Below, one piece after another: positions 32,232-42,648 of a stretch of DNA of 64,000 nt. The stretch is from positions 1 to 64,000 of the forward strand of contig LNKV01000053.1 of assembly GCA_001465935.1 (NCBI GenBank), in the 5' to 3' direction. The DNA comes from Clarireedia homoeocarpa (taxonomy: Eukaryota > Ascomycota > Leotiomycetes > Helotiales > Rutstroemiaceae). Each line of letters opens with the position of its first letter. The stretch's first letter is position 1. Under the pieces are notes generated by a model. It ran no database searches and was not told where the DNA came from. It worked only from the letters and a program-made list of their open reading frames with translations. A program made the translations under genes and the position numbers.

Positions 32232-33258
32232 ATGGATACACGAACCTCTGGTTACATGCCACAAGAAGAGAACAAACATGAAGATAGAGAGTCATCTGAT
32301 GTTCATGAGGAAGAAGGTCTTTTGAGAGGAGATGAAGACGATAAACTAGAGCATGATCAACATAGGTTTACTCTTCGACGAAAGAAAGTTCCTCTAATGA
32401 AGCGAGTCAAAATTGGGACACTGTTCACTGCTCTGTTCCTCATTGCCGGAGTTTTTGTTTGGGCATACGTTCTGCTGTTGTTGAGCAACTTTCACTGCGA
32501 TACTAGGCCGGTGGGAGATAACTTTGAACCTGACTGTATGCCATCCTAACACTCTTCAAACAGAGTAATGAAAATTTCAAAGCTTTTACACAATGCTGAT
32601 CGATTCTGATATACAGTGGTATACTCAAGCCGTGTAACTTTCCAACCTCATCTCTATTATGGTGGCCCTCCCTCAGAAGCAACAAATGAGATGTGGCGAA
32701 GATTAGAACCTCGTAAGTTTTGGAACCTCCACTAAGTATGTGAACATATACTAAGTAAGTTAGCTGGGGATGGAATTGTATCGATTCCTCGGGAGTATGC
32801 CAGGAATCTTCATCCTTCACTGCAAGATGCAAATGACCCCGACTCTGTCATATACGGTATCTCGATGTTCCATCAGCTTCACTGTCTGGTAAGAACGCAT
32901 ATTACCCTTAAAATCCCATGATCACTCTTCTTACAATGTAGTCTAGAACTTTCTGCGACTGGCATACTGGCCAGAAACTGTCGCTAACATGTCAACTCTC
33001 GAAGTCGGCATTCATCGAGACCACTGTCTTGACTATATTCGGCAAGCCATTATGTGTCATGGTGATGCTACTTTCGAAACTATAAATAATCAGGGTGTTC
33101 TCGATGGAATGGGGGGGACACATGTCTGTCGAGATTTTGACTTGATTTTTTCTTGGGCGTATGAACATAGAGCAAACAAGGAAAATGGCTCGGGGTACAT
33201 ACCTGAAAAAGTCCTTACACACACTCCAGCAAAGCAGAACGACTTTAATAGTAAGTAG
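32232..33258 (+). CDS. UstYa/DUF3328 oxidase-type protein B
   Basis: Four exons, 32232-32535, 32617-32712, 32764-32888 and 32947-33258, give 278 residues with all phases consistent. A long acidic and basic cytosolic tail (about 55 residues) leads to one span at 61-84 (IGTLFTALFLIAGVFVWAYV). The luminal part has the classic motif HQLHCL (170-175), then LRLAYWPE, then HRDHCLDYIRQAIMC (from 198) and THVCRDFDLIFSW. The last intron splits the gene just after HCL, as in A and C. For exon 4 I chose the acceptor GTCTAG because it restores LRLAYWPE. Its role by family is oxidative modification of the RiPP core in the secretory pathway. It is convergent with the 2OG-oxygenase gene. Confidence 0.88.
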
Positions 33259-33663
33259 AGATGTATAGTAGAATAGTTTGTCTCAACTCTTTGTCAGATC
33301 AGTTTCAGATCAATTAAATTGTGAAGAGTATGAGAGCCCACGTTGAACTTTTCCGTTGCAGTATGGCATGCGCCACAAAGAAAAGTACTATATCAGAGGT
33401 AAATTCCGGTAAATTTGCATGATCTGGCTCTCCACGCGCGGCAGTATCATTACCAAGTTAACGTTGTTTCAAAGGAAATGCATTGTCGGTTGAAGGAAGT
33501 CATGACTGTCAAAATTCAGAAAACCTTTTTCGAATGGATACTCAAGAAAACTAAGTCACAGGATGAAAGAATAACAGTACAATGTGCATTATTTTCATGT
33601 ACTGTAGACTTTAGAACTTTGCAAAAAACTCTCCAAAAAAGCTATATCACTAAGAATATGTGC
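33259..33663. other. Intergenic between convergent genes
   Basis: This is the 3' flank of UstYa B and of the 2OG oxygenase. No gene is recognised. It is rich in runs of A. Confidence 0.5.
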
Positions 33664-34620
33664 TCAAGAGTACCCGGCATCCCGCCGTGTCATGATGTTC
33701 AATCCAATCTTCGTCCCCTTCCTAACAGGCATCCCAGCATGCATTGTACCCGGGTGACCTGTGCCATTGGTATAATGATGCACCCAAAAGACCGCATTGC
33801 CAATGATCGGCTTGAAGCCAACACCCGAACTCAGTCGCGAATCCTCACTATCACAGTCTACAAACTTGCACCAGCTAGCAGGAAAGTTCCAGTCAATATT
33901 TGGGAACTGTGTAGAGCCACCAACACAGTTATTACACTCAATATATCCAAATATAGTTGAGAGACGAGGATTTGTGTCGGAGGAAGACCAGTCGTAGTGT
34001 GGCCGGAAAAGGTCGTTGATCTCGTATTTTACAGTTTGAAGATTCTCAATATGCGATTCTGGGAGAAACCCTTGGAAGTCGAGGCTGCGACGCTCGAGAC
34101 AGGCTACAACGGGGTCTTCGGGCAAGATTGCTGAAGTTGAGGAACGGATTGACGGATTGAACTTTTTTTCTGGGTTGTCTCCTACAGCGAACGCTGACTG
34201 GCTATAACGCCCGCTTCTGGTAGTTATTTGTTAAGTCGGTTTGGATGACGGTGGGTTATGAGGCACTTACGCTAATTCTTTGAGATACTGTGTCTCAGCA
34301 TAACTGAGATAGTTCTCCAGGTATATGATGATGGGATCAATGGAGAATATATGAGGACTAAAGTTCTGTTTAGGACATTCGACAGCATACTTCTCTTTCA
34401 TGACCTCAAATTGATTAGTATCATTTGGTGAAGTGGACGGAGCATCAGAAAATTGCTGGACCAGTTTGGAATGTAAAGAAGAAGACCAATCTTCTGACCA
34501 CGATCGAACGTATAACAGTAACAGAAGAGGCAGGAAAAAGGCTGTTGCGAAAACGAGTCGAGATTGAGAACGGGTGGGCTGGCCCCCCGAGCCAGCCTTA
34601 CTTGAGGTTTGAGAAGCCAT
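33664..34620 (-). CDS. Prolyl-4-hydroxylase-type 2OG-Fe(II) oxygenase
   Basis: Two exons, 34620-34271 and 34216-33664, give 300 residues. One N-terminal membrane anchor lies at about 22-38 (LVFATAFFLPLLLLLYV) and the rest is luminal. The P4H fold is seen in order: FSIDPIIIYLENYLSYAE (start of the domain), RPHYDWSS with the Fe ligands His190 and Asp192, GNAVFWVHH, and TMHAGMPVRKGTKIGLN with distal His276 and the 2-oxoglutarate-binding Lys286. It looks catalytically intact. It lies between UstYa B and C and is divergent from C over about 500 bp. P4H-like enzymes hydroxylate Pro, but the core YVWGL has none. It may act on another residue of the core, on linker prolines or on another protein. Confidence 0.87.
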
Positions 34621-35116
34621 TGTGCTTTGAATTGATCAGATGCGTTACAGAAAGAAGAGATACAAGTAAAATATTTTCAAATCCCACAACGACAATATTC
34701 GTCTCCCACTGAGGTATTCTTTATCCCTCGACATTACACAAGGAATTGAGAGAACAGTATATGGTAAGACACGTTTAGGCATATGCATCCTCGTGCAATA
34801 GTGCAGCAGCATTTTCAGGGATCAAACATAGCCTCGGCTGATGCGTTATGCGCCATGCAAATAACCCCGTGCCTCCTGGACAACGTGCGGTACATAAGCG
34901 TAGGCCCCCATCACAAGTGACAAGGGGGCATATATTGAATGTTACCTTCTATATCGTGCCATTAGTCGTACGGAAAACCTCGAACCACATTAAACTAGTC
35001 GCAGATGGGGATTGCAGCTGTGGTTTCATAACTTTCGTACTCTGTACACGCTAAAGATAGCTGAAAGATATCTATTCCAAAACCTTCAGCTCACTGAGAG
35101 TCATTCTCCCCGAAAC
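34621..35116. promoter_or_regulatory. Divergent promoter, 2OG oxygenase/UstYa C
   Basis: This is the 496 bp interval between two divergent start codons. No gene is recognised. An inverted pair, CCCCCATCAC...GTGACAAGGGGG, lies near 34905-34928 and could be a palindromic factor site. Confidence 0.4.
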
Positions 35117-36021
35117 ATGAAGTCCAAATTATTAGCGATGATTTATTCACAATCATCGGCAGAGAAATCCAAATATCATGAGCTTCCTCTCAACGGAGAA
35201 GACACAAACATAAGAAAAAGGTTTCAAAATTCAAGTCACCCAGTCATTTTCTCCATCTTGTATCTCCTTCTCGGCCTCTCCCTTGGTCTGGGTGTAGGAT
35301 TTTCTGTTCGAACAAATTCACCTAAGGATTGTTGGATACCAAAACCTGTATCACCTATTCCACATGAAGTGATTGAGAATCGAATACCGAAAGTCTTCAA
35401 TCCTGACGAGCGATATGTGGGACCATCGAAGGAGGTTGACGAGAACTGGTTGAAGTTAGTCGGTGCGTAACATTCAAACCAAAATGCAAAAAATCATTCT
35501 TTATTTAACACTTGCTGACTTTCTCTCGCCAGATTCTGATGCCGTCTGGATTGGCAACCCAGATAAATATGGACTCGGAAAGGGTATGAAAGCACCACCT
35601 CAATACTCACAACCCAAAGAGCAGGAAAGTCAATCAGAGAACTTCTATTTTGTTTCAAACATGCATCAAGTCCACTGTCTTGTAAGCACTCACACATTCA
35701 TGATTAAATTCTTACTTATATCGTTACAAGGACATTATCCGAAGAAGATATTGGTATCTTATGAAGGAAGGATACGACCCAAATGCCCCTGATGCTGAGG
35801 ATTGGGGTACTCACGTGGATCACTGTATTGAATATCTTCGACTCGGCGTCACTTGTGGAGATTTCCTCATAGTTGAACCGGATAGTCCCCCCGGAACGCC
35901 GTATGAGTTGACGGTGGGCGGGCTGGGCTGGGGTGTGACACATTCCTGTATTGACTTTGATCGACTTCTGCAGTTCCAAAAGGATCAGGAAGTCTTGTAC
36001 AATCAGTCAGTGCAAGTTTAA
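35117..36021 (+). CDS. UstYa/DUF3328 oxidase-type protein C
   Basis: Exons 35117-35462, 35533-35681 and 35731-36021 give 261 residues, in frame throughout. The cytosolic tail contains YHELPLNGE, close in style to YHELYDEDD of UstYa A. The span is at 42-63 (PVIFSILYLLLGLSLGLGVGF). Family motifs are WIGNPDKYGLGKG (lobe before the first motif), HQVHCL (160-165), RRRYWYLMKEGY, HVDHCIEYLRLGVTC (from 193) and GWGVTHSCIDFDRLLQFQ. An intron again follows HCL. The C-terminal half resembles UstYa A (GLGW/SGWG, CIDFD, then a run of polar residues), so A and C are probably closer paralogues than B. The role is as for A and B. Confidence 0.88.
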
Positions 36022-36319
36022 AACAACAGTTCCAGCTTTAGCAATTATCAAATGAAATATCTAATGTTATCCAAGATGTGTGACTAAAATATTGATCGTG
36101 AAATCTGTTCCTCTGTCGCTTTCGGATAAATTCCATGACCTGTAGAAGTATAATTTGTGAAGAGAACCGTGCTACTAAATTGTTAATTATCTTAGTATTA
36201 TAATAACTTAGTATTTTATATCTGTAGTTTTAGATCTTAATAATATCAATGTATATACTAATACTTATAAATCTATCTTATCTCTGATAAATATATAAAT
36301 AATTTTTAGTAGCGATATA

Positions 36320-37174
36320 CTAATCACAGCAATATCCCCAGCAGCCATCTCCGAACGGATTACATAATCCCACACAGCACTGACAGGCTGCGCAGCAGTC
36401 TACAATGTGAGGGTCTTGTGCCTTGGCCGCGTTGGCAGTGCTCAAGTTTTCGATGCCCTAGACATATATTAGAAAGCGATGACGACTTCGACAGGATAGT
36501 ACTGTTACTCACTAGGAACACCCGAATGTCAAAATCGGCCACTTTAATCATTGACCAATCACCTAGTAATTCACTGGTTGGAGCAATCTGCTCGAATTCG
36601 TCGCTGACGCAAAAGTCAAGGACAAAGCTGTCAATAGGTGATGGCAGGCAATCTGTCAATTTGCACAACTATATTGACAAGGACAGATGTTAGCTTTTGA
36701 GGAAGATTGACATCAAGTTTGGGAAGTAGAATACACACATTTTCTTTGGCAACACCGCATTTCATGAGAGTTTCATAGTTGCCAGAATTTCTTCCCGCCC
36801 AATAGAAACATGGAATCTCCATAGCAATAGTACTGACATGCGACCAACAAGATCCCAGGATACCTTCGGATATATTTGCGTATAATTTATTTATGAACCG
36901 ATGGCCAACTAAATTCATGTAAGGCCGAGGCTGTTCGTAAAGTAGATTCATAGGCTAACAAGGACTTACGAGTGGATATGAGTCCTGCCTCCAATGTAGA
37001 TGGTATGAGACCTGTGCCAGACAAATCGCTAAGAGGCATGATTGGGCCGTTGTCTTGACCCGCAGAAGGCTTAATGCTAAGAGGAGACTGATTTTGCACA
37101 CCTATGCATTGCAATTGAGCCATGACATGGTGGCCTGCTGTAAGGCAAATAATAGTAGAAAGACGAATATGCAT
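36320..37174 (-). CDS. Secreted Cys-rich protein, unknown function
   Basis: Four exons, 37174-36970, 36908-36739, 36668-36513 and 36457-36320, assemble into 222 residues with all junctions in frame. The start MHIRLSTIICLTAGHHVMA is a signal peptide. The middle holds four spaced Cys (GSCWSHV, EIPCFYW, MKCGVAK, LCKLTDC). The last exon encodes a dense Cys knot-like tail (VDCCAACQCCVG, LCNPFGDGCWGYCCD). No family is recognised. All three introns have clear donors (GTAAGT, GTGTGT, GTGAGT). It lies about 300 bp from the 3' end of UstYa C and converges on it, so it may be a cluster member or a separate effector-like secreted protein. Confidence 0.7.
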
Positions 37175-38394
37175 CTTTTATTGTATGGAACAAATGTCTG
37201 TACACTTAGAAAGGTTGTATTAAGGTCAGTAAGTAGTTTGGTAAGAAGGCGGGAAGTAGCTTATTTATTAGGAAACTTAAAGTTGTACGAGCAGCCCAAA
37301 GCGATATTGGAAGCGACATTGGAGTATTTAACTCGATTGATAGATCGACAGTCCTGTTGTTTCCGCGTGATATATCATTTAACAAGTTATACTGTAAATG
37401 CAGATACTGGCAGATCCTCGATAGTTGTTCAACAAAGATAACGAGTTGATCTACTTTTCATACTTACCGGAATCGATTTTTGAAGCAGACTATATTAGAC
37501 CAATAATGTTCCATCTTATCACTGTATGATCTAGGTATTCGCCTTCATTGGATATGCTGTGGCTACATTCCCGCTCTAAACAGCATTTTGCATCACTAGT
37601 TGCAGGTTTTACTTTGCTATTCTGCTGAAATTTGATTACTGTATATGTTACGCTCCTTGGAAGTTCAGTCGATAACTGCTTCTTGATCATACTTGGCCTC
37701 AAGGATAAATAAATGTATCTATGTCGCTCCACGTTATTAGGTTGAGCCAATCAGGTAGTAGACAAAATATGATCTATGCTATATGATTGGTTCAAATTAC
37801 AATGGAGAGCGACATGGATATATTTATTTATCCTTGGGACCAAGTACTGCGAATACTACACTATGATAGAGCGTATGTATTAAAACGGATTATCGTGGCG
37901 AGCTGAGAGGTCTTCGGATAGTTCTGAGCTGAGCTGCCTCCACCAGCTACCATATTCTCCCCTAGATACTTCCCTCGGAAGCGTTTTATTATTGCGCATG
38001 CTCTCTCATTTGCTAAGAGCTTTCCATTGTGGGTACTGTCTCCACATATATATCAAAATCCTACCTTATCCTTGCTATAATCCGTGTTTTGACCTATGCG
38101 AGGGTAAATACGAAGTATTTGGAGGGGTGGTCGGAGCGGGGGAGGGGAAGAGCAGTACCCAACGGAGCTACCTTCTCTATCGGTTGGTCGAAAGTTGTTC
38201 ATCAGAGCGCATTGAACAGGCAAGGTCAACATAGAAGCAGTTATTCATCTTTCATAACTGAGACTTGTATTGTCTCTCTAGTGTGGCTATAAATATCGAT
38301 ACGGTCCCCTTCCTTGATGTCGACCTATTCCCATACTTGTTCTACTTATTAGTGACACTAAACATTTACCTTTAACATTTTGTTTCGTAGCATA
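37175..38394. other. Intergenic, no gene recognised
   Basis: Two stretches near 37670-37750 and 37780-37840 form an inverted pair (AAGGATAAATAAATGTAT against ATATTTATTTATCCTTGG, with GTCGCTC/GAGCGAC). This suggests a decayed inverted-repeat element of about 170 bp. The 5' leader of the next gene, perhaps with an intron ending TTTCGTAG at 38390, lies at the right. Confidence 0.4.
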
Positions 38395-38937
38395 ATGGCT
38401 CAGTGTCAACTCTTTATAGATGGCTCTTGCAGTATTACTCTTGTCAACCACCTGACAAATGACTGGAAGTTGATAGAGTACAGCCTGAGTTCCGGTTACT
38501 GGGACGATTATGCAGAACCGCCTTCGAAAATCAAATCAGGCGGATCATTCCAAATGATTACCAGAGCCAATTTCGGTAAACTTATCACTACTTCGACCTA
38601 CCTCAATCACCTGAGCTAATTTGTGATAAGGCCTACTTGGCTCATCCGGATGGGTGAAATACTCGGTTGACCCTACTGATGAAGGGATTTACCTTTATGT
38701 GCGGTTTTCCTCGCCGCTAATGTGGACCAATCAAGCCACTGCGTCAATCATCCACGGCAGTCTACCGGTAGAGATCGATCAGCAGGGGCCTCGACTTAGT
38801 GGTCCATGTTCAGGTACCGTTTCTCTTTATACCCTATCTATCGGCTGGCTCAGCAACTAATAGTTATATTGTTAGCGATCTTCACAGTCTCACAAACTAA
38901 GGAGAAGTATATAGTTTATACAGATATACTATATTAA
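38395..38937 (+). CDS. Aegerolysin/ET79-type small protein
   Basis: The ATG at 38395 follows a plausible leader-intron acceptor (TTTCGTAG). Exon 1 ends at 38575 and exon 2 is 38631-38813. I favour a third short exon from about 38876 to TAA at 38937, ending in a beta-strand-like tail. Without it the frame would stop at 38860. The product is about 141 residues, has no signal peptide and is rich in beta strands. It has the family pattern SITLVNHLTNDW...W...PP..I..GGSF near the start and SSGWVKYSV later. This pattern is shared by aegerolysins and the bacterial ET79-like crystal proteins, which bind lipids and sometimes help pore formation. The assignment is by remembered pattern and is moderate. 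Confidence 0.6.
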
Positions 38938-39334
38938 GGGTTTTACTAAACAACTGACGCTTTTTACTATCCAACCGACGGACCTATATACGGTACCGAA
39001 CATTGGAGGTATACAACTTTACTATATAGTTGCTATATAAATTTCAAATATATATAATGAGAAGTATATTATAATTGTCCAACTTAGAATAAAATTTAAA
39101 GATGTACTATTTTTCAGTGATTTTCATATAGACTACCTTGACATTCGAATTGGCTCAGCTATCCTATAGTAGATCTTTGACACTCTCGATACCCTTGAAG
39201 CTTATATTGATCAATATAGCTTTACTTATAGCTAGAGTAAAATCTATAGAGCTTCGAGTCTACGAACGAAGGCTATTGACTATCGACTTAATATTAATTA
39301 CGATTTTGTACTTTATTTTAAAATAGCAGTCAAC

Positions 39335-39486
39335 TGTGACGATTCCGGCTGAATCGTACATGCAAGCTAGTGTAGGCACATGATACACTGGCCTATATAA
39401 GAGCCTATCTCTTCCAACCTGTAGTTAGCTCTTTAGTTGATATTTCTAAGGTATACTCGAATCTACTTTACAGACGTGTTGTCACA
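39335..39486 (+). mobile_element. Solo LTR copy 5, shortened
   Basis: It begins TGTGACGATTCCGGCTGAATCG and ends GTGTTGTCACA (152 bp). It contains GGCACATGATAC, TATATAAGAGCC, TAGCTCTTTAGTTG and TTTCTAAGGT, all in the order seen in copy 3. It is about 80 bp shorter, lacking part of the 5' half. No target-site duplication is clear. Confidence 0.7.
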
Positions 39487-39527
39487 GTCCTCAAGCTGCC
39501 ACATGACCTGGGTTATAACAGGCCTAT

Positions 39528-39800
39528 AGCATGGCCCATGGTATAGCAAATGGCATGACTTATAGCATAGCAAATTGCATGGCTCATAGCATAGCAAATA
39601 GCATGGCTAATGCTAACAGTAGTGTACAAATAGTCTGCCTCCACAGCAATGGCCCTCGGAGAGCCAGCGGAGCGTCACCCACTAACAGAGAGTTATGGCA
39701 TGGCTAATGGCATGGCAAATAGCATGGCCAATGGCATGGCATAGCAAATGTCAAGGGTATAGCGCAGGGTATAGTTAATGCGATAGCTAATGCGATGGCC
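39528..39800. repeat. Degenerate GCATGGC/AGCAAAT tandem array
   Basis: Irregular repeats of the type TAGCATGGCTAATGGCATGGCAAATAGC run through the interval, broken by about 80 bp of unrelated sequence near 39625-39690. No open frame spans them. Confidence 0.75.
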
Positions 39801-41052
39801 AAATTGTCGAGGTTTCTCAAGTGTCCCCGCTAGCCAACTGTCCTCTATGTATTTAAGGTTGTTTAGTCATATAATGTAGACAGTTACGCTTTTGGGCTTA
39901 GTATAGTCAGCTGATATAGACAATTACGCTTTTAGGTTAATTAAACGAGTGCTCGGACCTCTTACTTAATACGAATCGCGAAAGTGTCCCCGAAATCTAA
40001 GTGGCCCCGCGCCGACTGGGCATTTTCAGGCTGTGCAGCATTTATATAGTATTGTTAACTTGTTGGTGATCGCATAGATCCGATTGGTCTGCCAGTTGAT
40101 AATGGCCGAGTAGATACCTGCGGCTGAATCAAACCTGATGCGTATTTATAGCACGGATCAGAATTAGTCAAATGGTACCTCAGCAACAGTCAGCAACAGT
40201 CAGCATTGAGAGGATAGGACTTTGGAAGACCTCTATTGCACCTATTATCAGTATGAAAGAACTCAGTATAAGTATAAAAAACATTGACAACGTCTTTTAA
40301 TGGTTTTCGCACAACGACTTATTCGATCAGGGATAGACAGAGGTGCTAATTATATATAAGTTCTGCGGTAATCTCTATTGTATTCGTCTACGCTATCAAT
40401 GATAAAATATATTTTTGCGGAAAGTAGATTCATCTGAACCAAGCTTGAGAAAGCAGTTTAAAGTTCTATTTCTGTGAACTCTAGAGGAGGCAGCTGTTAT
40501 CCGGACTATAGTATCCTGATAATATCCGGAAACAGTACAGGTACTACTTAGCGTCTAATCCGAAGTACAAAAAGAAGAGATTGCAAAATACCAATTTGCA
40601 GCTTCTGAAGCGATATACCTATATACCAGAAAAACTATATTCCAACAATGAGCTTGTCCTCTCTAGTTCATTGCGTCAAATAGGTTAATATAGATTTATA
40701 TACATTGATGTAAGATTACTTTATAAGTATAGATTTACCTGAACCAGCCTTGCTATTGTGTGAAGATTTAGAGCTTTTGGAGTGATTGCCTTGAAATTGA
40801 ATGACTGATTGATCTATCTGCTAAACTAACTATATAGCTGCTTGAAGGATTTTTGTATCCTCAAGATATAGCAAATTAACGATTCTGGTATATTCCGTAG
40901 CTTGCAAATCGAAGAGTAATGGAAATTTAGCATTTACCCGATTTGGGAATGCCCTCATTGAATGTGGATTTGGTATAACTTTGGTATAACCCCGGATTTA
41001 GTATGAGTGTGGATCTGGTATATCTCTGGCAGAACCCCGGGTTTCGCATGAG

Positions 41053-41092
41053 TGTAGATCTGTGGATCTGTGGATCTGTGGATCTGTGGATC
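41053..41092. repeat. 8-bp tandem repeat TGTGGATC
   Basis: One TGTAGATC is followed by four perfect TGTGGATC units. Confidence 0.9.
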
Positions 41093-41588
41093 TCATATGT
41101 TGATCTAGTAGACCCTGCAGCCAACATCTGACACTTAGCCGTGAAGTGTAGATAGCGTGAGATTTGTTGATTTAACGTAAAATTTTGCGTTAGATGATAC
41201 TTGGCAAATCCTATCATACGTGGAACTGTCAGATACACAGTAAACAACAATCTGAACTCCTCTTCATTATTCCTTATCCTCGCTGCCAAGGCCTAATAGA
41301 CCTAAAGGAAGTAGTATAGTCCTGAAGGGAGGAGTATTGCCTTCAGGAGTAAGCCTATACGTAGGTCAGTTACGAAAATTGCGGTGAAGCCTGTAGGACT
41401 ATATATAGACAGTCCTTTACCACTATAAAATAGGTTGAATCAAGTACAAGTTAACAACACTTACACTCACATTGTCTTCTTCAATATAACCCAAACACAA
41501 AACAATAACATTTGTTTCACTGTGTCCAATACTATCAACATCAATCACTCAATACCTCACACTCGCCTTGATTCAAACAACCACAACA

Positions 41589-42018
41589 ATGCAAATTACT
41601 AGTATCCTCTTCCTCGCTATCCAGGCTACTGGCGTTCTCTCAGCCCCCCAAGCTGGCAACATAGGCGATGCTCCTGACCTTTCCAACTCCTCCACGCCAC
41701 CTCCAGGCACATTGTGGGAAGAGGGAACCGGTCAACTGGTATATGAAATCGAATTTCCTTGTTTGAGCAATCACTAACTCTCCCCTCTCGTAGAATCCTC
41801 TCACTGCCCGCGGTTGTGTCTCCACTGCTCCCTTCGGATGTGATCTCGGCAAGAAACGGTGCTGGAAAGTCTGTGGCGATGGAGGACAGTGGTGCTGGAC
41901 TGCTGGAGGTGACGGATCCGGCGATTGGCACACCTGTAGCAACTGGGGACAGTGCAGCCAGCAGCAATCATGTGGCAAGAACTGCCGCCGCGCTTCTGAG
42001 TGCGGTTGCAGTTGCTAG
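41589..42018 (+). CDS. Small secreted protein with 12 cysteines
   Basis: Exons 41589-41738 and 41794-42018 give 124 residues. The start MQITSILFLAIQATGVLSAP is a clear signal peptide. A Pro/Ser/Thr-rich stretch follows. The second exon encodes a compact domain with 12 Cys (GCVSTAPFGCD, KKRCWKVCGDGGQWCW, HTCSNWGQCS, SCGKNC, ECGCSC) that ends directly at TAG. An even Cys count suggests six disulfides. The intron is needed: in the unspliced frame the protein ends after LSNH. It resembles small effector or antimicrobial-type fungal secreted proteins, perhaps of the incompatibility-induced IDI-2 sort, but I cannot confirm a family. Apoplastic action is inference. Confidence 0.8.
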
Positions 42019-42189
42019 AGTATTCACGAAGGGAAATGACAGGCTGAAAGCAGTAGTTGGGAGCTTGGGTTAAATTCGGTTGCATCTTATCATTCTTTGA
42101 CTATTTCGATTTATTACAGAGAACTGTCGGGATAAGTGTTCAATTGATGAGTTATCGTAGCGAAATCACTTCTTGAAAATTATGCATAG

Positions 42190-42648
42190 ATGGCTGGATA
42201 TGGACTTAATATGTTCTGGTGGGGTCTCCACTGCTTCGTTCTTTTCTCATTGCACATAGCAGATATTGCATATATCTACTTTATATCCTCCGCATCTTAC
42301 TTTTGCGTCTTCAAATTATGTTACAAAGAGGTAGGAGCGTGTCCGCACATGAAAGATATACTTGGATCGTTGTGGCGTAATCCCAATGAAATTGCTCTCT
42401 TTGACGGGTGTACGCCGGGGGCGGAGGGCACTTGTAGTCCGGGTGAATGTCTTCTCAAAAAAAAGGCGCCTCGATTGAACTCCAGTGGAGTAGTTGGTAT
42501 AAGGACTCGCAGGCTTGTTTCAGGATCTTGTGGAGCTATCCGTTCAACAAGTCATAACAGTCATGCGAGCGGAATGAAAGCTTTCGACCGATACACAGTC
42601 ATCAACAAGGACGCCGAGTTGCCTGCTATGGCTGATGAGTACGAATGA
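42190..42648 (+). CDS. Doubtful hypothetical protein
   Basis: A 152-codon frame opens with a real ATG and has a hydrophobic N-terminal third (LHCFVLFSLHIADIAYIYFISSASYF), then a hydrophilic tail with GTCSPGECLLKKK. No domain or splice support is visible, and the frame runs through AT-rich sequence. It may be a chance frame in the 3' flank of the Cys-rich gene. Confidence 0.25.
   Translation: MAGYGLNMFWWGLHCFVLFSLHIADIAYIYFISSASYFCVFKLCYKEVGACPHMKDILGSLWRNPNEIALFDGCTPGAEGTCSPGECLLKKKAPRLNSSGVVGIRTRRLVSGSCGAIRSTSHNSHASGMKAFDRYTVINKDAELPAMADEYE

Larger units (their letters stand above)
38938..41588. other. Repeat-rich intergenic region
   Basis: 2.6 kb holds only a solo LTR, a degenerate tandem array and an 8-bp array (listed separately), with no recognisable gene. 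TTACGCTTTTGGGCTTAGTATAG near 39887 recurs as a variant near 39928 (AATTACGCTTTTAGG). The last 150 bases hold the leader of the secreted protein gene. Confidence 0.45.

Noticed and set aside
34905..34928. Palindrome CCCCCATCACAAGTGACAAGGGGG as a regulator site
   Set aside because: It is an imperfect single occurrence. It is noted in the promoter entry but too weak for a finding.
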